This document shows positions 8,286 through 17,390 of a stretch of 64,000 nucleotides of DNA, one piece after another (the first letter of the stretch is position 1; every line of letters begins with the position of its first letter). The stretch is from UBA4923 sp964486135 (lineage in GTDB: Bacteria; Bacillota; Clostridia; Saccharofermentanales; DTU023), in NCBI GenBank assembly GCA_964486135.1, contig CAZAKT010000004.1, positions 4,333-68,332 of the forward strand, read 5' to 3'. The position numbers were made by a program, and so were the translations under genes. The notes under the pieces were generated by a model. It saw nothing but the letters and a program-made list of their open reading frames with translations, was not told the DNA's origin and made no database searches.

Positions 8286-9029
8286 ATGATCTTCTATTTA
8301 TTGCTTGTTTTCCTCTTGAATATCATGGAGGCAATCGCCGGCTTCGGCTCCATCACGCTGGGCGTGCCCATCCTTTCCATCTTCTGGGGGGCGGAGGTCT
8401 CAGTCGCCCTCTTCACGGTGACCAGCCTCTTTATGATCGCCCTCATGGTGGCGACCCAATACAAGAAGATCAATGTCCGTGAATTCCTTATTATCACGGC
8501 TTGCATTGTCCCCATCATGCCGGTCGGCTATCTGCTCTTTGCGAAGCTCCGCTATATCGAGTGGGCGCTCAGGCTCATCATAGGCAGCCTGGTCGCCTTT
8601 GTCAGCGGCCGCGAGGTCCTCCGCATGATCCGCAAGAAAGAGCAAAAGGAACTCCCCCGCGCCGCTATGTACCTCTCCCTGGGGATCGGCGCTGTCATCC
8701 AGGGCATGTTCTCTATGGGTGCCTCGCTTATCAATGTCTATGCGCTCAGCCGCTTGAAGGATAAGACGACCTTCCGCGCGACCATGGCCGGGGTCTGGAT
8801 CGTCACCAATACCATTTCCACCCTTTACAGGGCCTTCGTGCTGAATGTCTACACCAAGCCCATCCTGACCACCATCGCCTACGCCCTGCCCTTTGTCGCC
8901 GTTGCCTTCCTGATCGGAAACTATCTGCACCACAGAATTTCCAACCAGCGCTTTACCAACCTCGTCTACATCGTCCAATTTATCAGCGGATTGATTTCGA
9001 TTGCCAGTGGGATCAGCATGCTGGTTTAA
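8286..9029 (+). CDS. TauE/SafE family exporter, copy 2
   Basis: A 247-residue membrane protein clearly paralogous to the gene before it: the same order of motifs, with EAIAGFGSITLGVPIL near the start, GAVIQGMFSMGASLINVYALSR in the middle and matching C-termini (HHRIS..RF.N.VY.VQ..SG). The ATG at 8286 follows GAGGTGG at a good distance; an in-frame GTG at 8277 is part of that site. Its end overlaps the convergent maf gene by four bases. Both copies look intact, so they may form a two-subunit exporter or have different substrates. Confidence 0.85.
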   Translation: MIFYLLLVFLLNIMEAIAGFGSITLGVPILSIFWGAEVSVALFTVTSLFMIALMVATQYKKINVREFLIITACIVPIMPVGYLLFAKLRYIEWALRLIIGSLVAFVSGREVLRMIRKKEQKELPRAAMYLSLGIGAVIQGMFSMGASLINVYALSRLKDKTTFRATMAGVWIVTNTISTLYRAFVLNVYTKPILTTIAYALPFVAVAFLIGNYLHHRISNQRFTNLVYIVQFISGLISIASGISMLV

Positions 9030-9622
9030 CCGCGGAGATCATAAGCCTGTAGCCTTGCATAGACCTCCGCGATCGGAAGGCCCATGACAGAGAAGAAGTC
9101 TCCCTCGATCCCCTCAATCAAAAGGCCTCCCAGTTCCTGGATCCCATAGGCCCCTGCCTTGTCCATGGGAAGCCCCGTCTCAACATAACGGTCAATAAGC
9201 GCTTCCAGTGAAGGGCTGAGGGGGCGGAAGGTCACCAGGGAGGTCTGTGAAAAGACCTCTACACCGGCTGTTGACGCAAGCGCGACGCCCGTGTCCACCG
9301 TGTGGGTCCGGCCCGCCAGTGTCCGGAGCATGCGCCGGGCATCCTGGGCGTCCAGGGGTTTGCCGAACTCAATCCCGTCCAGGGTCACCAGGGTATCGGC
9401 AGCCAGGATGAGCGCGTCAGGGTATTTTTTTGAGACGGCCCCCGCCTTGGCGGCGGCCAATCGCTCCACGACCGCCTTTCCCGTGATCTCCGGGCAGTCC
9501 TTACGCAGCCTTCCCATGATTCCGTCTTCATCACAATCGGAAGGCACGGTTTCAAAGGCGATCCCGGCCAGGGTTAAGAGCTCACGCCGCCTCGGCGACT
9601 GGCTGGCCAGGATGAGCCTCAT
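9026..9622 (-). CDS. maf: Maf family nucleotide pyrophosphatase
   Basis: A 198-residue Maf/HAM1-superfamily protein. It starts with the signature LILASQSPRRRELL (residues 3-16), and the conserved ILAADTLV (around 90) and KPLDAQDARRML blocks follow. Such enzymes hydrolyse dTTP/UTP or modified nucleoside triphosphates to the monophosphate and pyrophosphate and can affect septation. The start overlaps the stop of the upstream ABC transporter gene (ATGA), so it is probably the third gene of that operon, an unusual pairing. Confidence 0.92.
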   Translation of the reverse strand: MRLILASQSPRRRELLTLAGIAFETVPSDCDEDGIMGRLRKDCPEITGKAVVERLAAAKAGAVSKKYPDALILAADTLVTLDGIEFGKPLDAQDARRMLRTLAGRTHTVDTGVALASTAGVEVFSQTSLVTFRPLSPSLEALIDRYVETGLPMDKAGAYGIQELGGLLIEGIEGDFFSVMGLPIAEVYARLQAYDLRG

Positions 9623-11154
9623 CGGACCGCCCCCGACTTTCTCAATTCGAGGACATTGGCCTTTAGGCGGTCTATTAGGCTGAGGTCATGGGTGGCGATG
9701 AGGATCGGCTTGCCCTTGGCGGTCTCAAGCAGAAGCTTTATGGCCTGGCTCTCATGCGCCTGGTCGAGTTCACGGAAGGCCTCGTCCAAGTAAAGAATAT
9801 CCGATTCCGGGGCCAGGGCCCTTGCCAGCGCCAGCCTTCTCTTCTCCCCGCCGGAGAGGGTCGAGGCTGGCTGATCCTTGACAGTCAATAAATCGAGCGC
9901 TTCGAGTAGCTGGTCAGCCCTCCCCTCCTCGTAGTCAGGCAGCACCAGACGGATATTGTCCCGGGCCGACAGCTGGGGGAGCAGGCGATTTTCCTGGAAG
10001 ACGAAAACCCCGCGCTCGGGTACCCCTTCGATCCGGCCGCTGTCCGGCCGGATCAGGCCGGCGATCAATCGCATAAGCGTCGTCTTGCCGATACCGGACG
10101 GACCTGTGATGACAAGCGGCTTGTCGAGTGGAAGCCGGGCGTCGTAATCACTGAAGACATAGGAAGAGCCAAAGCACTTGCTGACCTGGACAATCTCGAT
10201 GGCCGGCGGGTCTTCGCCTGGGCTGGCCGTATGGATGCTGAGGACACCGCTTAGCCGAATAGCCTGTCCGTCTGCGGGGCAGACAGGGGCTTCTTCGACC
10301 GCCGACCTTCCCTCTCGCAGGAGCTCCGCCCTGGTCTTCAGGGCCTTCTCTTCCTGCCGCCCTTTTTTCAATAAGCGGGAGAGATCAAAGCTTCTTAAGC
10401 TTTGCCCGATATGGGTCAGAAGGAAGCGGAAGAGGCGGATCAGCACTTGCTCGGTAAGGAAGGAAACCAGGACCAGGGCCAGGGTCCAGGCCAGGAGTTT
10501 TTCCATATCGAGATAAAGCTTGGCCTCGTGCATATGCCGGCCGATTGTGCCCGGGGCAAAAGCAAGGACCTCGGCGGCGACGCCTGCTTTCCAGGCCATA
10601 CCGACAGCCACCGATGTCGAGGCCAGGAAGACCTCCCGACAGCCGGGCACCACGAGATAGCGTATCAGCTCGCCCTTCTTCAATGAGAAGACCCGGCCCA
10701 TTTCCAGGAGCCCGGGATCAAGGTCCGATAAGGCGGACAAGAGCTGGCCATAGTTCAGAGGGAAGACGATCAGTCCGCAGATGAAGCTGGTGAGCAGGGA
10801 CTCTCCCATGAAGAAGAGGGCGACCAGGATGAAGGAGACGATGGGGACCGACTTCATGACAAGGATCAAAGGTGAGAGCAGGAGGCGGAGTGGACGGTGC
10901 CTTGAGGCGAACCAGGCGGCCAGGATGGCGAGGGCGGTCGCGACCAATACGCTTCGCAGGATCCGGCCGGCCGAACGGAGGACGGACAACCAGCCGTCGG
11001 CCTTCGAAAACAGATTGACGAAGGTCAGGACAACCCTGCCTGGTGACGGCAAAAGGAAGCCGGTGCCCGCAAAGGAGGCCAGGATCTGCCAAAGGATAAG
11101 GAGCAGGAGCGCTCCGGCGGCAATAAAAAATGTGTCTTTCCCTTTACTTGGCAC
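9619..11154 (-). CDS. ABC transporter with permease and ATPase fused in one chain (nitrate/sulfonate/taurine type)
   Basis: A 511-residue fusion. Residues 1-265 are a SsuC/TauC-like permease with about six membrane segments (for example 8-28 and the VPIVSFILVALFFMG region). After a linker, residues 320-511 are an SsuB/TauB-like ATPase with Walker A GPSGIGKTT (near 350), Q-loop FQENRLLPQ, signature LSGGEKRR (near 430) and Walker B ILYLDEAF. In most relatives these are two genes. The start overlaps the end of the binding-protein gene by 11 bp, so import of the ligand bound by that lipoprotein is the likely role. The substrate could be a sulfonate, nitrate, a thiamin precursor or something else. 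Confidence 0.88.
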   Translation of the reverse strand: MPSKGKDTFFIAAGALLLLILWQILASFAGTGFLLPSPGRVVLTFVNLFSKADGWLSVLRSAGRILRSVLVATALAILAAWFASRHRPLRLLLSPLILVMKSVPIVSFILVALFFMGESLLTSFICGLIVFPLNYGQLLSALSDLDPGLLEMGRVFSLKKGELIRYLVVPGCREVFLASTSVAVGMAWKAGVAAEVLAFAPGTIGRHMHEAKLYLDMEKLLAWTLALVLVSFLTEQVLIRLFRFLLTHIGQSLRSFDLSRLLKKGRQEEKALKTRAELLREGRSAVEEAPVCPADGQAIRLSGVLSIHTASPGEDPPAIEIVQVSKCFGSSYVFSDYDARLPLDKPLVITGPSGIGKTTLMRLIAGLIRPDSGRIEGVPERGVFVFQENRLLPQLSARDNIRLVLPDYEEGRADQLLEALDLLTVKDQPASTLSGGEKRRLALARALAPESDILYLDEAFRELDQAHESQAIKLLLETAKGKPILIATHDLSLIDRLKANVLELRKSGAVR

Positions 11155-12127
11155 CGTAATAGAAATCTTCAGCCGGCAGCTGGCCGCCTATCGCCTCTGG
11201 ATTGATGGCAAATAAGAGGTCAAGAAAGCCAGACAGGGACTGCTTCATCGCGTCGTCGCGGGCAAAGTGGATATTGCAGAAGGGAATGGCCTCCCTGGCC
11301 ACAGCCGCGTCAAAGATATCCAGACTTTCGATCACTTCGGCGACTTGATCAGGCTGGTCATTGGTCAGCGCAATGGCCTGCTCATAACTTTTCAGGAATG
11401 CCTCCACTGCCTGGGGGTGCTGATCGACGACCTCTTTCTGGGCCACCAGGACACCCATAACAAGGCCGGCATCCGGGATCAAACGCGACCAGTCCTGGTT
11501 CAGGTCGAGCGCCAGGCGCAGATCGTCAAGCTGTTTCTGGGCTATGGTAACGAAGGGCTGGGGAAGGAGGGCGACCGAGCCGGGTTCAGCGGCCAGTTGG
11601 GCGACGATGGCGGCGTGCTCGCTCATCCATTCGATCTCGAGATCCTGTCCGGGGTCCAGGCCACTTTTTTCGAGGAGAAGGTTCAACACGTACTCGGGTA
11701 CAGCACCTTCACCGGAAGCATAAAGCTTCCTGCCGGCCAGGTCCCCGAGTGAGTGGATGGTATCCCCGCGCTCGACAATATCCAGGACACCCAGGGTGTT
11801 GATGGCGATGACGACTATGCCCCCTTCGGTTTTATTGTAAAGGGTGGAGGCGAGGTTGGCTGGCACAGCCGCCAGATCGCAGTCCCCCCTGACTATTTTG
11901 GGAACGATCTCCTCCGGCGAGGCAAGGACATCAAAGTCAATGCCGTAGGCCTCCTTACCCTCCAGAGCATCCGCTACCAGTGGCGCCAGTCCCATACTCG
12001 TGGGTCCCTTCAGGCCTGCCAGCCTGAAGGTCACAAGGTCTTCCGGACTTTCGGGCGCCTTCGGGGCGCAGGCCACCAATAAAAGGATGGTGAGAAGAAA
12101 GGCGCCGGCCATTAAAACTTTCCTCAT
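11144..12127 (-). CDS. ABC transporter substrate-binding lipoprotein (NMT1/SsuA-like)
   Basis: A 327-residue secreted lipoprotein with an N-terminal signal MRKVLMAGAFLLTILLLVAC in which Cys20 is the lipidated residue. The rest is a type II periplasmic-binding fold of the NMT1/SsuA/ThiY group. It would hold the substrate at the outer face of the membrane and hand it to the fused permease/ATPase encoded next. The ATG at 12127 is preceded by GGGAGG. First gene of the operon with the fused transporter and maf; it is divergent from the polysaccharide deacetylase, with a palindrome in the shared intergenic region. Confidence 0.87.
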   Translation of the reverse strand: MRKVLMAGAFLLTILLLVACAPKAPESPEDLVTFRLAGLKGPTSMGLAPLVADALEGKEAYGIDFDVLASPEEIVPKIVRGDCDLAAVPANLASTLYNKTEGGIVVIAINTLGVLDIVERGDTIHSLGDLAGRKLYASGEGAVPEYVLNLLLEKSGLDPGQDLEIEWMSEHAAIVAQLAAEPGSVALLPQPFVTIAQKQLDDLRLALDLNQDWSRLIPDAGLVMGVLVAQKEVVDQHPQAVEAFLKSYEQAIALTNDQPDQVAEVIESLDIFDAAVAREAIPFCNIHFARDDAMKQSLSGFLDLLFAINPEAIGGQLPAEDFYYGAK

Positions 12128-12235
12128 CGGGTACCTCCCATCAAATCTGCCGGATTACACCCGGTGGTATTGAATTAACCTAGTGAAGGATCCCCATAAC
12201 AATACGCCGACAAGGCTTTTTCGGCAAGTTCAAAA

Positions 12236-12251
12236 TGACCGGAAGCGGTCA
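12236..12251. promoter_or_regulatory. Inverted repeat in divergent intergenic region (possible operator)
   Basis: TGACCG (12236-12241) and CGGTCA (12246-12251) form a perfect inverted repeat around GAAG, between the divergent ABC operon and the deacetylase gene. On the minus strand it reads TTGACCGcttcCGGTCA and could overlap a -35 box. Regulator unknown. Confidence 0.35.
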
Positions 12252-12357
12252 ATGTGGGGGATGACCAAGCTTCGTCCCGGGCCAATTTATGATAGAATTT
12301 ACTAGTTCAATATTTATGAACCCTACAATATTTAGAAAGCCCAACTATCTGAGTTTT

Positions 12358-13317
12358 ATGCGATTAAAAAGACAGGTTGCTCTATTGGTTGCCCTGGCCA
12401 TTCTTCTCTCCCTCTTTGTAGCGGTTGCCCTCTTGCTGGCCATGAGTGGCTGCCAGCAGGCAGATGTCGTGGCGAACCCGGTTACGACAGAGTCGAGCAG
12501 TCCGGTTCCGGAGACCTCCGACAAACCGACTACAACCACAAGCACCACGACAACAAGGACCACTAGCCGGGAAACAACAACAACCCGTCAATCGACGACC
12601 CCTATAACGACAAGTACCAGCCGGACATCGAAAACGGAAACGAAAACCAGCCCCAAGCCCAGCGCCACCAGTCCGGTTGAGACCAGTAAGCCAAGCACCG
12701 CCGCGCCGATCACGCCCAAGGAACCGGGAGCGGTGGCCATCACTTTTGACGATGGACCGGGCGCGCACACCGCAAGATTGCTGGACGCCTTGAATAAATA
12801 CCAGGTCAAGGCCAGCTTTTTCGTCCAGGGCCGCTTTGTCAACGAGCACCCCGACCTGATCCGGCGTATGCGTGACGAGGGACACCAGGTCGGGAACCAT
12901 ACCTATTCTCATCAGTTCCTGACTTCACTAGATGACGCCAATCTCGCAAGCCAGCTGTCAACGGCCAGCGATGCCATTGAGGCGGTCTTGGGTTCCAGGC
13001 CCACCCTCATGCGGCCACCGGGCGGCTACGGTAACGCAAGAGTCTATGCGGAAGCCGCCAATCAAGGCATGGCAATCGTCTACTGGGATATTGACACGAA
13101 TGACTGGCGCTACAAGAACAGCCAATACGTCCACGACTACCTGCTCAACCATACGGAAAAGGGCAAGATCGTCCTTCTGCACGACGTCCACAAGTCGACA
13201 GTCGATGGCTTCATCAGCGCCCTCCCCCTCTTGATAGAGCGGGGTTTTACCTTCCTCACTGTCAGCGAGCTGGTTGGTCTGAATCCGGGCGACGTCTATC
13301 CCACCCGCTGGAGGTAG
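12358..13317 (+). CDS. Polysaccharide (peptidoglycan) deacetylase, PgdA-like lipoprotein
   Basis: A secreted NodB-domain deacetylase of 319 residues if started at 12358. The N-terminus is a signal sequence ending in a lipobox (LAMSGC), followed by an about 80-residue Thr/Ser/Pro-rich linker likely to cross the wall. The catalytic domain shows all NodB motifs: TFDDGP, HTYSH (two metal-binding His), RPPGG, DIDTNDW and LLHD. It probably removes acetyl groups from N-acetylglucosamine in peptidoglycan or another wall glycan. The frame is open to an ATG at 12289, but neither start has a clear ribosome binding site; 12358 gives a normal signal peptide, so the start is uncertain. Confidence 0.85.
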   Translation: MRLKRQVALLVALAILLSLFVAVALLLAMSGCQQADVVANPVTTESSSPVPETSDKPTTTTSTTTTRTTSRETTTTRQSTTPITTSTSRTSKTETKTSPKPSATSPVETSKPSTAAPITPKEPGAVAITFDDGPGAHTARLLDALNKYQVKASFFVQGRFVNEHPDLIRRMRDEGHQVGNHTYSHQFLTSLDDANLASQLSTASDAIEAVLGSRPTLMRPPGGYGNARVYAEAANQGMAIVYWDIDTNDWRYKNSQYVHDYLLNHTEKGKIVLLHDVHKSTVDGFISALPLLIERGFTFLTVSELVGLNPGDVYPTRWR

Positions 13318-13327
13318 CAGGCCGGGC

Positions 13328-14371
13328 CTACTTCTTCGGCAACTCCCTGATGGGGACTCCCAAAAAGCTCTCAATCAGGGGTTTAATACCCCGACCCGTC
13401 CTTTTGACGTGGTCATAATACTGGTAGAAATCGTAGTAACCCCAAGGATTCCCCTCAATCACACAGGGTCCCTTGTCGGAGACGGCGATATCCCAGCCAA
13501 GGTGGCCGTACTCGTCTTCCCCCTCTGTAATCTCGATCATCATATCGACCATTTCCTTGAAATACGGAACCTGGAAGCTAGCGTCTGAGATGGGGACACC
13601 TGTTATGGGATGCTGGTCATAGCGGGTCTCAAAGGAGGGGTCGAAAAGGGAATCGTTGACGACGGCAGGCGAGATGAAACGTCCTTCCTCATCTATGGCG
13701 ACACAAGAGGAACTCTGCCCCATCTTGATGATATCGACGTCATCCCAAAGGGCGATACGAACGGACAGGGGCAGGATCAGGATCCTACCCTGATACTTCA
13801 GGATGGTGAATCGGAAGCTGGCGACGGCGCTGGGTGAAACCGTATCCAGGAGTGGGTGCTGGATGATCTCTTCTTCGAGCATATCGTAATTCTTCCGGAC
13901 ATAGGCAATCGTCTCATCAATCCTGCTTTCATCCACCTTGATCTTTTCGACATCCCTGCCGGCGAAACTCCAGGCTTTCTTACCGTAGAAAGTATTATGC
14001 CTTTTACAGAATTCACCTATCTCCTGGTCATTCGAATCGGCGATAACCAGGACCTCCCGATGGAAGTACTTGGCGAAACGCTTGTAGGCCAGGACCTTGT
14101 CTGACAGGAAACCCGGGCTGTCATTGGGGGGATTGAGGTTATGGACCAGCCTGATCCAGTCGTCCACGAAGAGGTATTCCTCACGGTGGCCTGGATCACG
14201 GTATTCCATAAAATTGAAGAGCAGGTAGTCGCTCAGGGCAATCTTGTACTTGAATTTACAACGGATGATATCGAAGAAAAGGGATAGAAAGGACCGGTCT
14301 GTGAGACCCGCCTGCTTCCTGGCGGCAAGCCAGGTTTCTTTCAGGAAGGGCCAGGCATTGGCAAGCTTCAT
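13328..14371 (-). CDS. Sugar-transfer-associated ATP-grasp domain protein
   Basis: A 347-residue protein matching the ATP-grasp family found in polysaccharide clusters (PF14397-like). The central and C-terminal blocks contain the probable Mg/ATP-binding acidic residues in GHLGWDIAVSDKGPCVIEGN (around 300-318). It has no signal peptide or membrane segment. It would ligate a carboxylate to an amine or similar, perhaps modifying a cell-surface glycan. The ATG at 14371 is preceded by GGAGG, which overlaps the stop codon of the cyclophilin gene five bases away, so the two are probably cotranscribed. Confidence 0.75.
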   Translation of the reverse strand: MKLANAWPFLKETWLAARKQAGLTDRSFLSLFFDIIRCKFKYKIALSDYLLFNFMEYRDPGHREEYLFVDDWIRLVHNLNPPNDSPGFLSDKVLAYKRFAKYFHREVLVIADSNDQEIGEFCKRHNTFYGKKAWSFAGRDVEKIKVDESRIDETIAYVRKNYDMLEEEIIQHPLLDTVSPSAVASFRFTILKYQGRILILPLSVRIALWDDVDIIKMGQSSSCVAIDEEGRFISPAVVNDSLFDPSFETRYDQHPITGVPISDASFQVPYFKEMVDMMIEITEGEDEYGHLGWDIAVSDKGPCVIEGNPWGYYDFYQYYDHVKRTGRGIKPLIESFLGVPIRELPKK

Positions 14372-14375
14372 CCCC

Positions 14376-15113
14376 CTATTCCTCCCAGGAGAGGGGTTCG
14401 ACAAAAAAGACCTGCTCCATTACAGGCGGTTTTGCCGGATAATCCTGACCGTCCGTCGACAGGCCGGCGATCCGGTCCAGCTCTTCCAGGCCGTAGACGA
14501 CACGACCAAAAGCGGCATAGTCACCGTCAAGAAAGCAGCTGTCGTCATGGCAGATAAAAAACTGGGAACTGGCCGAGTCGGGAATGCGCGTCCTCGCCAT
14601 GGACACTGTGCCCCTTACGTGAGAAAGGGTATTGTCGACCCCGTTCGAGGCAAATTCGCCCTTGATCGTTTCAGGGGAGCCACCGCCCCCCGTCCCGGTC
14701 GGGTCACCGCCCTGGATCATGAAACCCTTGATGATCCGGTGAAAAATGAGGCCATCATAAAAGGACTGGCCGACCAGTTTTTGGAAGTTGGCGACCGTCA
14801 CCGGCGCCAGCTCGGGCATCAGTTCAACCACAATATGATTGCCGCTGTCCATAAGCAGGTCGACATAGTGGCCCGCCTCTTCCGTCCTGACAAAACCTTC
14901 CGCTACCGATGGAGTCATTTTACTAGCTTTCCCTTCACTTGTCCTGGCCGTCTCCGGCATTTCCTGCTGCCTGTCCGGCGCCCGGCCGCACCCGGACAGA
15001 CTGATCACTGCGGCCAGCAGGAGGGCGGCAAATCCGGCGATTTGCCGGCCTCTACTCAATTTGTATTGATTCCTTCCGGTGTCTACGACCCGGTCACACT
15101 GGAGTACATTCAT
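14376..15113 (-). CDS. Cyclophilin-type peptidyl-prolyl isomerase lipoprotein
   Basis: A 245-residue exported cyclophilin. A basic N-terminus and hydrophobic stretch end in the lipobox SLSGC. The isomerase domain has FHRIIKGFMIQGGDPTGTG with the catalytic-type FHR Arg, and SASSQFFI, both diagnostic of cyclophilins. It probably catalyses prolyl isomerisation in proteins folding outside the membrane. The start at 15113 overlaps the stop of the preceding lipoprotein gene as ATGA, which supports this start over an upstream TTG at 15143. Confidence 0.85.
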   Translation of the reverse strand: MNVLQCDRVVDTGRNQYKLSRGRQIAGFAALLLAAVISLSGCGRAPDRQQEMPETARTSEGKASKMTPSVAEGFVRTEEAGHYVDLLMDSGNHIVVELMPELAPVTVANFQKLVGQSFYDGLIFHRIIKGFMIQGGDPTGTGGGGSPETIKGEFASNGVDNTLSHVRGTVSMARTRIPDSASSQFFICHDDSCFLDGDYAAFGRVVYGLEELDRIAGLSTDGQDYPAKPPVMEQVFFVEPLSWEE

Positions 15114-15712
15114 GATGGAGGAACATAGGCTTCGGCATGCCAAAGGTAAATGAATTCACCCTCTTCTACCTCAATGAAAATCTGCGTATAGTCAAACTCA
15201 TAGCTGCGGTCCGGCCCTTCTTTCTCCGGGTCGTGCGCCTGCTTGTAGACCTCGCACACCCAAGTCTCCGGATCTTCCTTATCCAGGCCCCGCACGGTCA
15301 GTATACCGGGGAAAAGATCCATACCGATGAGAAAGAAACCGTTGCTCAGACGGCCGGACTGGCAGCCCAACCGGTCCCTCTCTTCATAGGATTCGATGTA
15401 CGAACCCTTATACCTCAAGGTCTCTCCCGTGCGGACCTCAACCCAGGCCCGTGAGGCAAAAACCTGCGAGCGGATGAGGTCTTCATCCCCCTCCGACTCT
15501 CCCAGGAGCTCAAAGAGACCTTCTTCTTCGGTCGCGGTCAGGCAATAGAGCCCAGGATTGATCTCCTTATCCCCCTGGGCGGGATCCCTGACCAGGAGCG
15601 TGGCGTCAAAGGCTTCACCCTCCGGCTCAGAAGAAGCACAGGCAGAAGTCGTCGCAAGTAGAAGGGATACACTGAAAAATACCAGCAATAGATAGATAAG
15701 TGTTCTTTTCAC
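15110..15712 (-). CDS. Uncharacterised lipoprotein
   Basis: A 200-residue secreted protein of unknown function. A lysine/arginine start and a hydrophobic segment run into SAC at about residue 25, a plausible lipidation site. The mature part is acidic, probably beta-rich and carries the repeated pattern of an extracellular small domain (LYCLTATEEEG, LRYKGSYIESYEERD). No known family was recognised. It is translationally coupled to the cyclophilin lipoprotein, which suggests a shared role at the cell surface. Confidence 0.7.
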   Translation of the reverse strand: MKRTLIYLLLVFFSVSLLLATTSACASSEPEGEAFDATLLVRDPAQGDKEINPGLYCLTATEEEGLFELLGESEGDEDLIRSQVFASRAWVEVRTGETLRYKGSYIESYEERDRLGCQSGRLSNGFFLIGMDLFPGILTVRGLDKEDPETWVCEVYKQAHDPEKEGPDRSYEFDYTQIFIEVEEGEFIYLWHAEAYVPPS

Positions 15713-15761
15713 GGCTTTGTCCCTTTCCGGTTCCTGTCTGACAGTTTACCAAAAGAAAGGC

Positions 15762-16475
15762 TCAGCGGAAATCTTCCTTGTAAAGTTTCCGGTCAATCAG
15801 ATCCGCCAGGGGAAGGGCAAGGGGTATCGAGGCCAGGGCATAGAGAATTCCTCCGGGGATATCGAGTACCACATGTTGCTTGGTGGTTACGGTTGTTATG
15901 GCCACGCCGGTGAAGTAGAGGCTGACCAGAATTTTGAACCAGAGCCTCGTGTCCCGCAGCTTCCAGATGAAGTAGATGGTCAAGGTACACAGGATAACAT
16001 GGATGGAGGGGAACCCGCAGTAATTATTGTCAGCCCTGTAGGTCATGGCCAGTAACTTGGACCAGATGTCGGTCGCTGAATAGACCTGCTCGTAGGGTAC
16101 AGGGATCCTGGTCTGGAAGAAAACAAAGGTTACATCGGCCATGAGCTGGCCCAGGATCATGGTAAAGACATAGCGCCGGAAAAGCTGTCGGTCACGGACC
16201 AGGTAATACAGGCAGAGAATAATGATGAAGGGCGCCCATGTGTTGTAGATGACAGCCGTCCAGGGCAGGAGCGGAATCCTGCTGTCAAAGGGGATCTCCA
16301 GGCTCCGGACCCGCCCTATAGGGTAGTTCAGCAACTGCATTATCCACATGGAGGCGAAGAAAATAACCAACAAAATGAGGTCACGCCAGAAGAAACGCAA
16401 GTAGGCAAAGAGGGCCTTTCTGTCCCCAAAGGCGGGGTAGCCCGGTTTTTCAAGATCGACCTTCCTTTTCCCCAC
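15762..16475 (-). CDS. PAP2-family membrane phosphatase / phospholipid transferase
   Basis: A 237-residue protein with about six membrane segments. The PAP2 active-site motifs are visible: CGFPSIHV (around 171-178), with the catalytic His, and KQHVVLDIPGG (around 207-217), with the second His and Asp. Such enzymes dephosphorylate undecaprenyl pyrophosphate, phosphatidic acid or sugar lipids, or transfer phospho-inositol-like groups. It lies 19 bp after the YwaF-like membrane protein gene in the same direction. Confidence 0.8.
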   Translation of the reverse strand: MGKRKVDLEKPGYPAFGDRKALFAYLRFFWRDLILLVIFFASMWIMQLLNYPIGRVRSLEIPFDSRIPLLPWTAVIYNTWAPFIIILCLYYLVRDRQLFRRYVFTMILGQLMADVTFVFFQTRIPVPYEQVYSATDIWSKLLAMTYRADNNYCGFPSIHVILCTLTIYFIWKLRDTRLWFKILVSLYFTGVAITTVTTKQHVVLDIPGGILYALASIPLALPLADLIDRKLYKEDFR

Positions 16476-16493
16476 GGTCCTAACCCTCCCTGA

Positions 16494-17279
16494 TCAGGCT
16501 GGTAGCCGCCTGCCGTTCCGGTCGCTTATCCTGTTCAGGGCCCGGCCACCGGCATAAAGCAGGAGAATCAGCAAATCGTAGCCGATCAGCATGAGAAGAT
16601 TGAAGGTGAAGGGGGGAAAGGACAGGGCAAAATCCTTGAGGGGACCTGGCGGATAGGACATGTAGCCATAATTGAAGAGCATATCCCCCGTCGTAAGGAA
16701 GCTTCCATTGCAGGCGGCGTTGAAAAGGATGAGGCCCAGATTGAAGAGGGTGGTGGCGATGAGGGCAATCTTCAAGCCCTTCCTTTCAAAGCGGAAGTCC
16801 AGGGCGTAGATGACGTAGAAGACCAGCCAGCCAAGCAGGATATGGACGATAAAAAATTGGAAGTTGGTGTAGTGGGGAAAATCGAATTTATAGAGATCCA
16901 TAAAGGCCATGGAAAAGATTGAACCCAGGAAGGCCCAGTAAATCCACACCGTCCGCAGGACCTTCATACCAAAGACAAGGTCCAGGATGAGCAGCCAGAC
17001 ACAAATGCGACAGTGGTATAGGGGGAGGCTGAGCTCCAGATTGAAATAGCCGGAAAGGAACTGCCAGGCGTAGAGAATCACCTGGTCAACCAGGAGGACG
17101 ATGGCGGCAGCCCGCGCAATCAGGCCAGGATTCTTCTGGGAAGCCAATCGTTTTCGAAAGATTACGATCAGGACCATGACCCCGATCCACAGGAGCATGA
17201 GGCCGATCATAAGGGGCAGGGGGATATCAACCGGTTGGGATCTTTCGACACCATAAAAGAAATGCTCAAAAAAGCTCAT
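16494..17279 (-). CDS. YwaF/TIGR02206-type multi-pass membrane protein
   Basis: A 261-residue protein with about seven hydrophobic segments. The LPLYHCRICVW stretch (around 80-90) and the spacing of the following helices match the bacterial YwaF family, related to animal TMEM164. The Cys within it is the conserved residue of that group. TMEM164 has been reported to have acyltransferase-like activity, but the bacterial function is unknown. It is followed by the PAP2 gene, which would fit a role in membrane lipids. Confidence 0.7.
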   Translation of the reverse strand: MSFFEHFFYGVERSQPVDIPLPLMIGLMLLWIGVMVLIVIFRKRLASQKNPGLIARAAAIVLLVDQVILYAWQFLSGYFNLELSLPLYHCRICVWLLILDLVFGMKVLRTVWIYWAFLGSIFSMAFMDLYKFDFPHYTNFQFFIVHILLGWLVFYVIYALDFRFERKGLKIALIATTLFNLGLILFNAACNGSFLTTGDMLFNYGYMSYPPGPLKDFALSFPPFTFNLLMLIGYDLLILLLYAGGRALNRISDRNGRRLPA

Positions 17280-17390
17280 AGGTCACCTCTCCATAAATCC
17301 GGCCGAAGGCACGGATCGATAGGCGTATTATACGCCAAAGAGTCCCCTTGGGGCAAAGCTTTTCAATTTTCTATTCTAAAGCGGGCCAAA

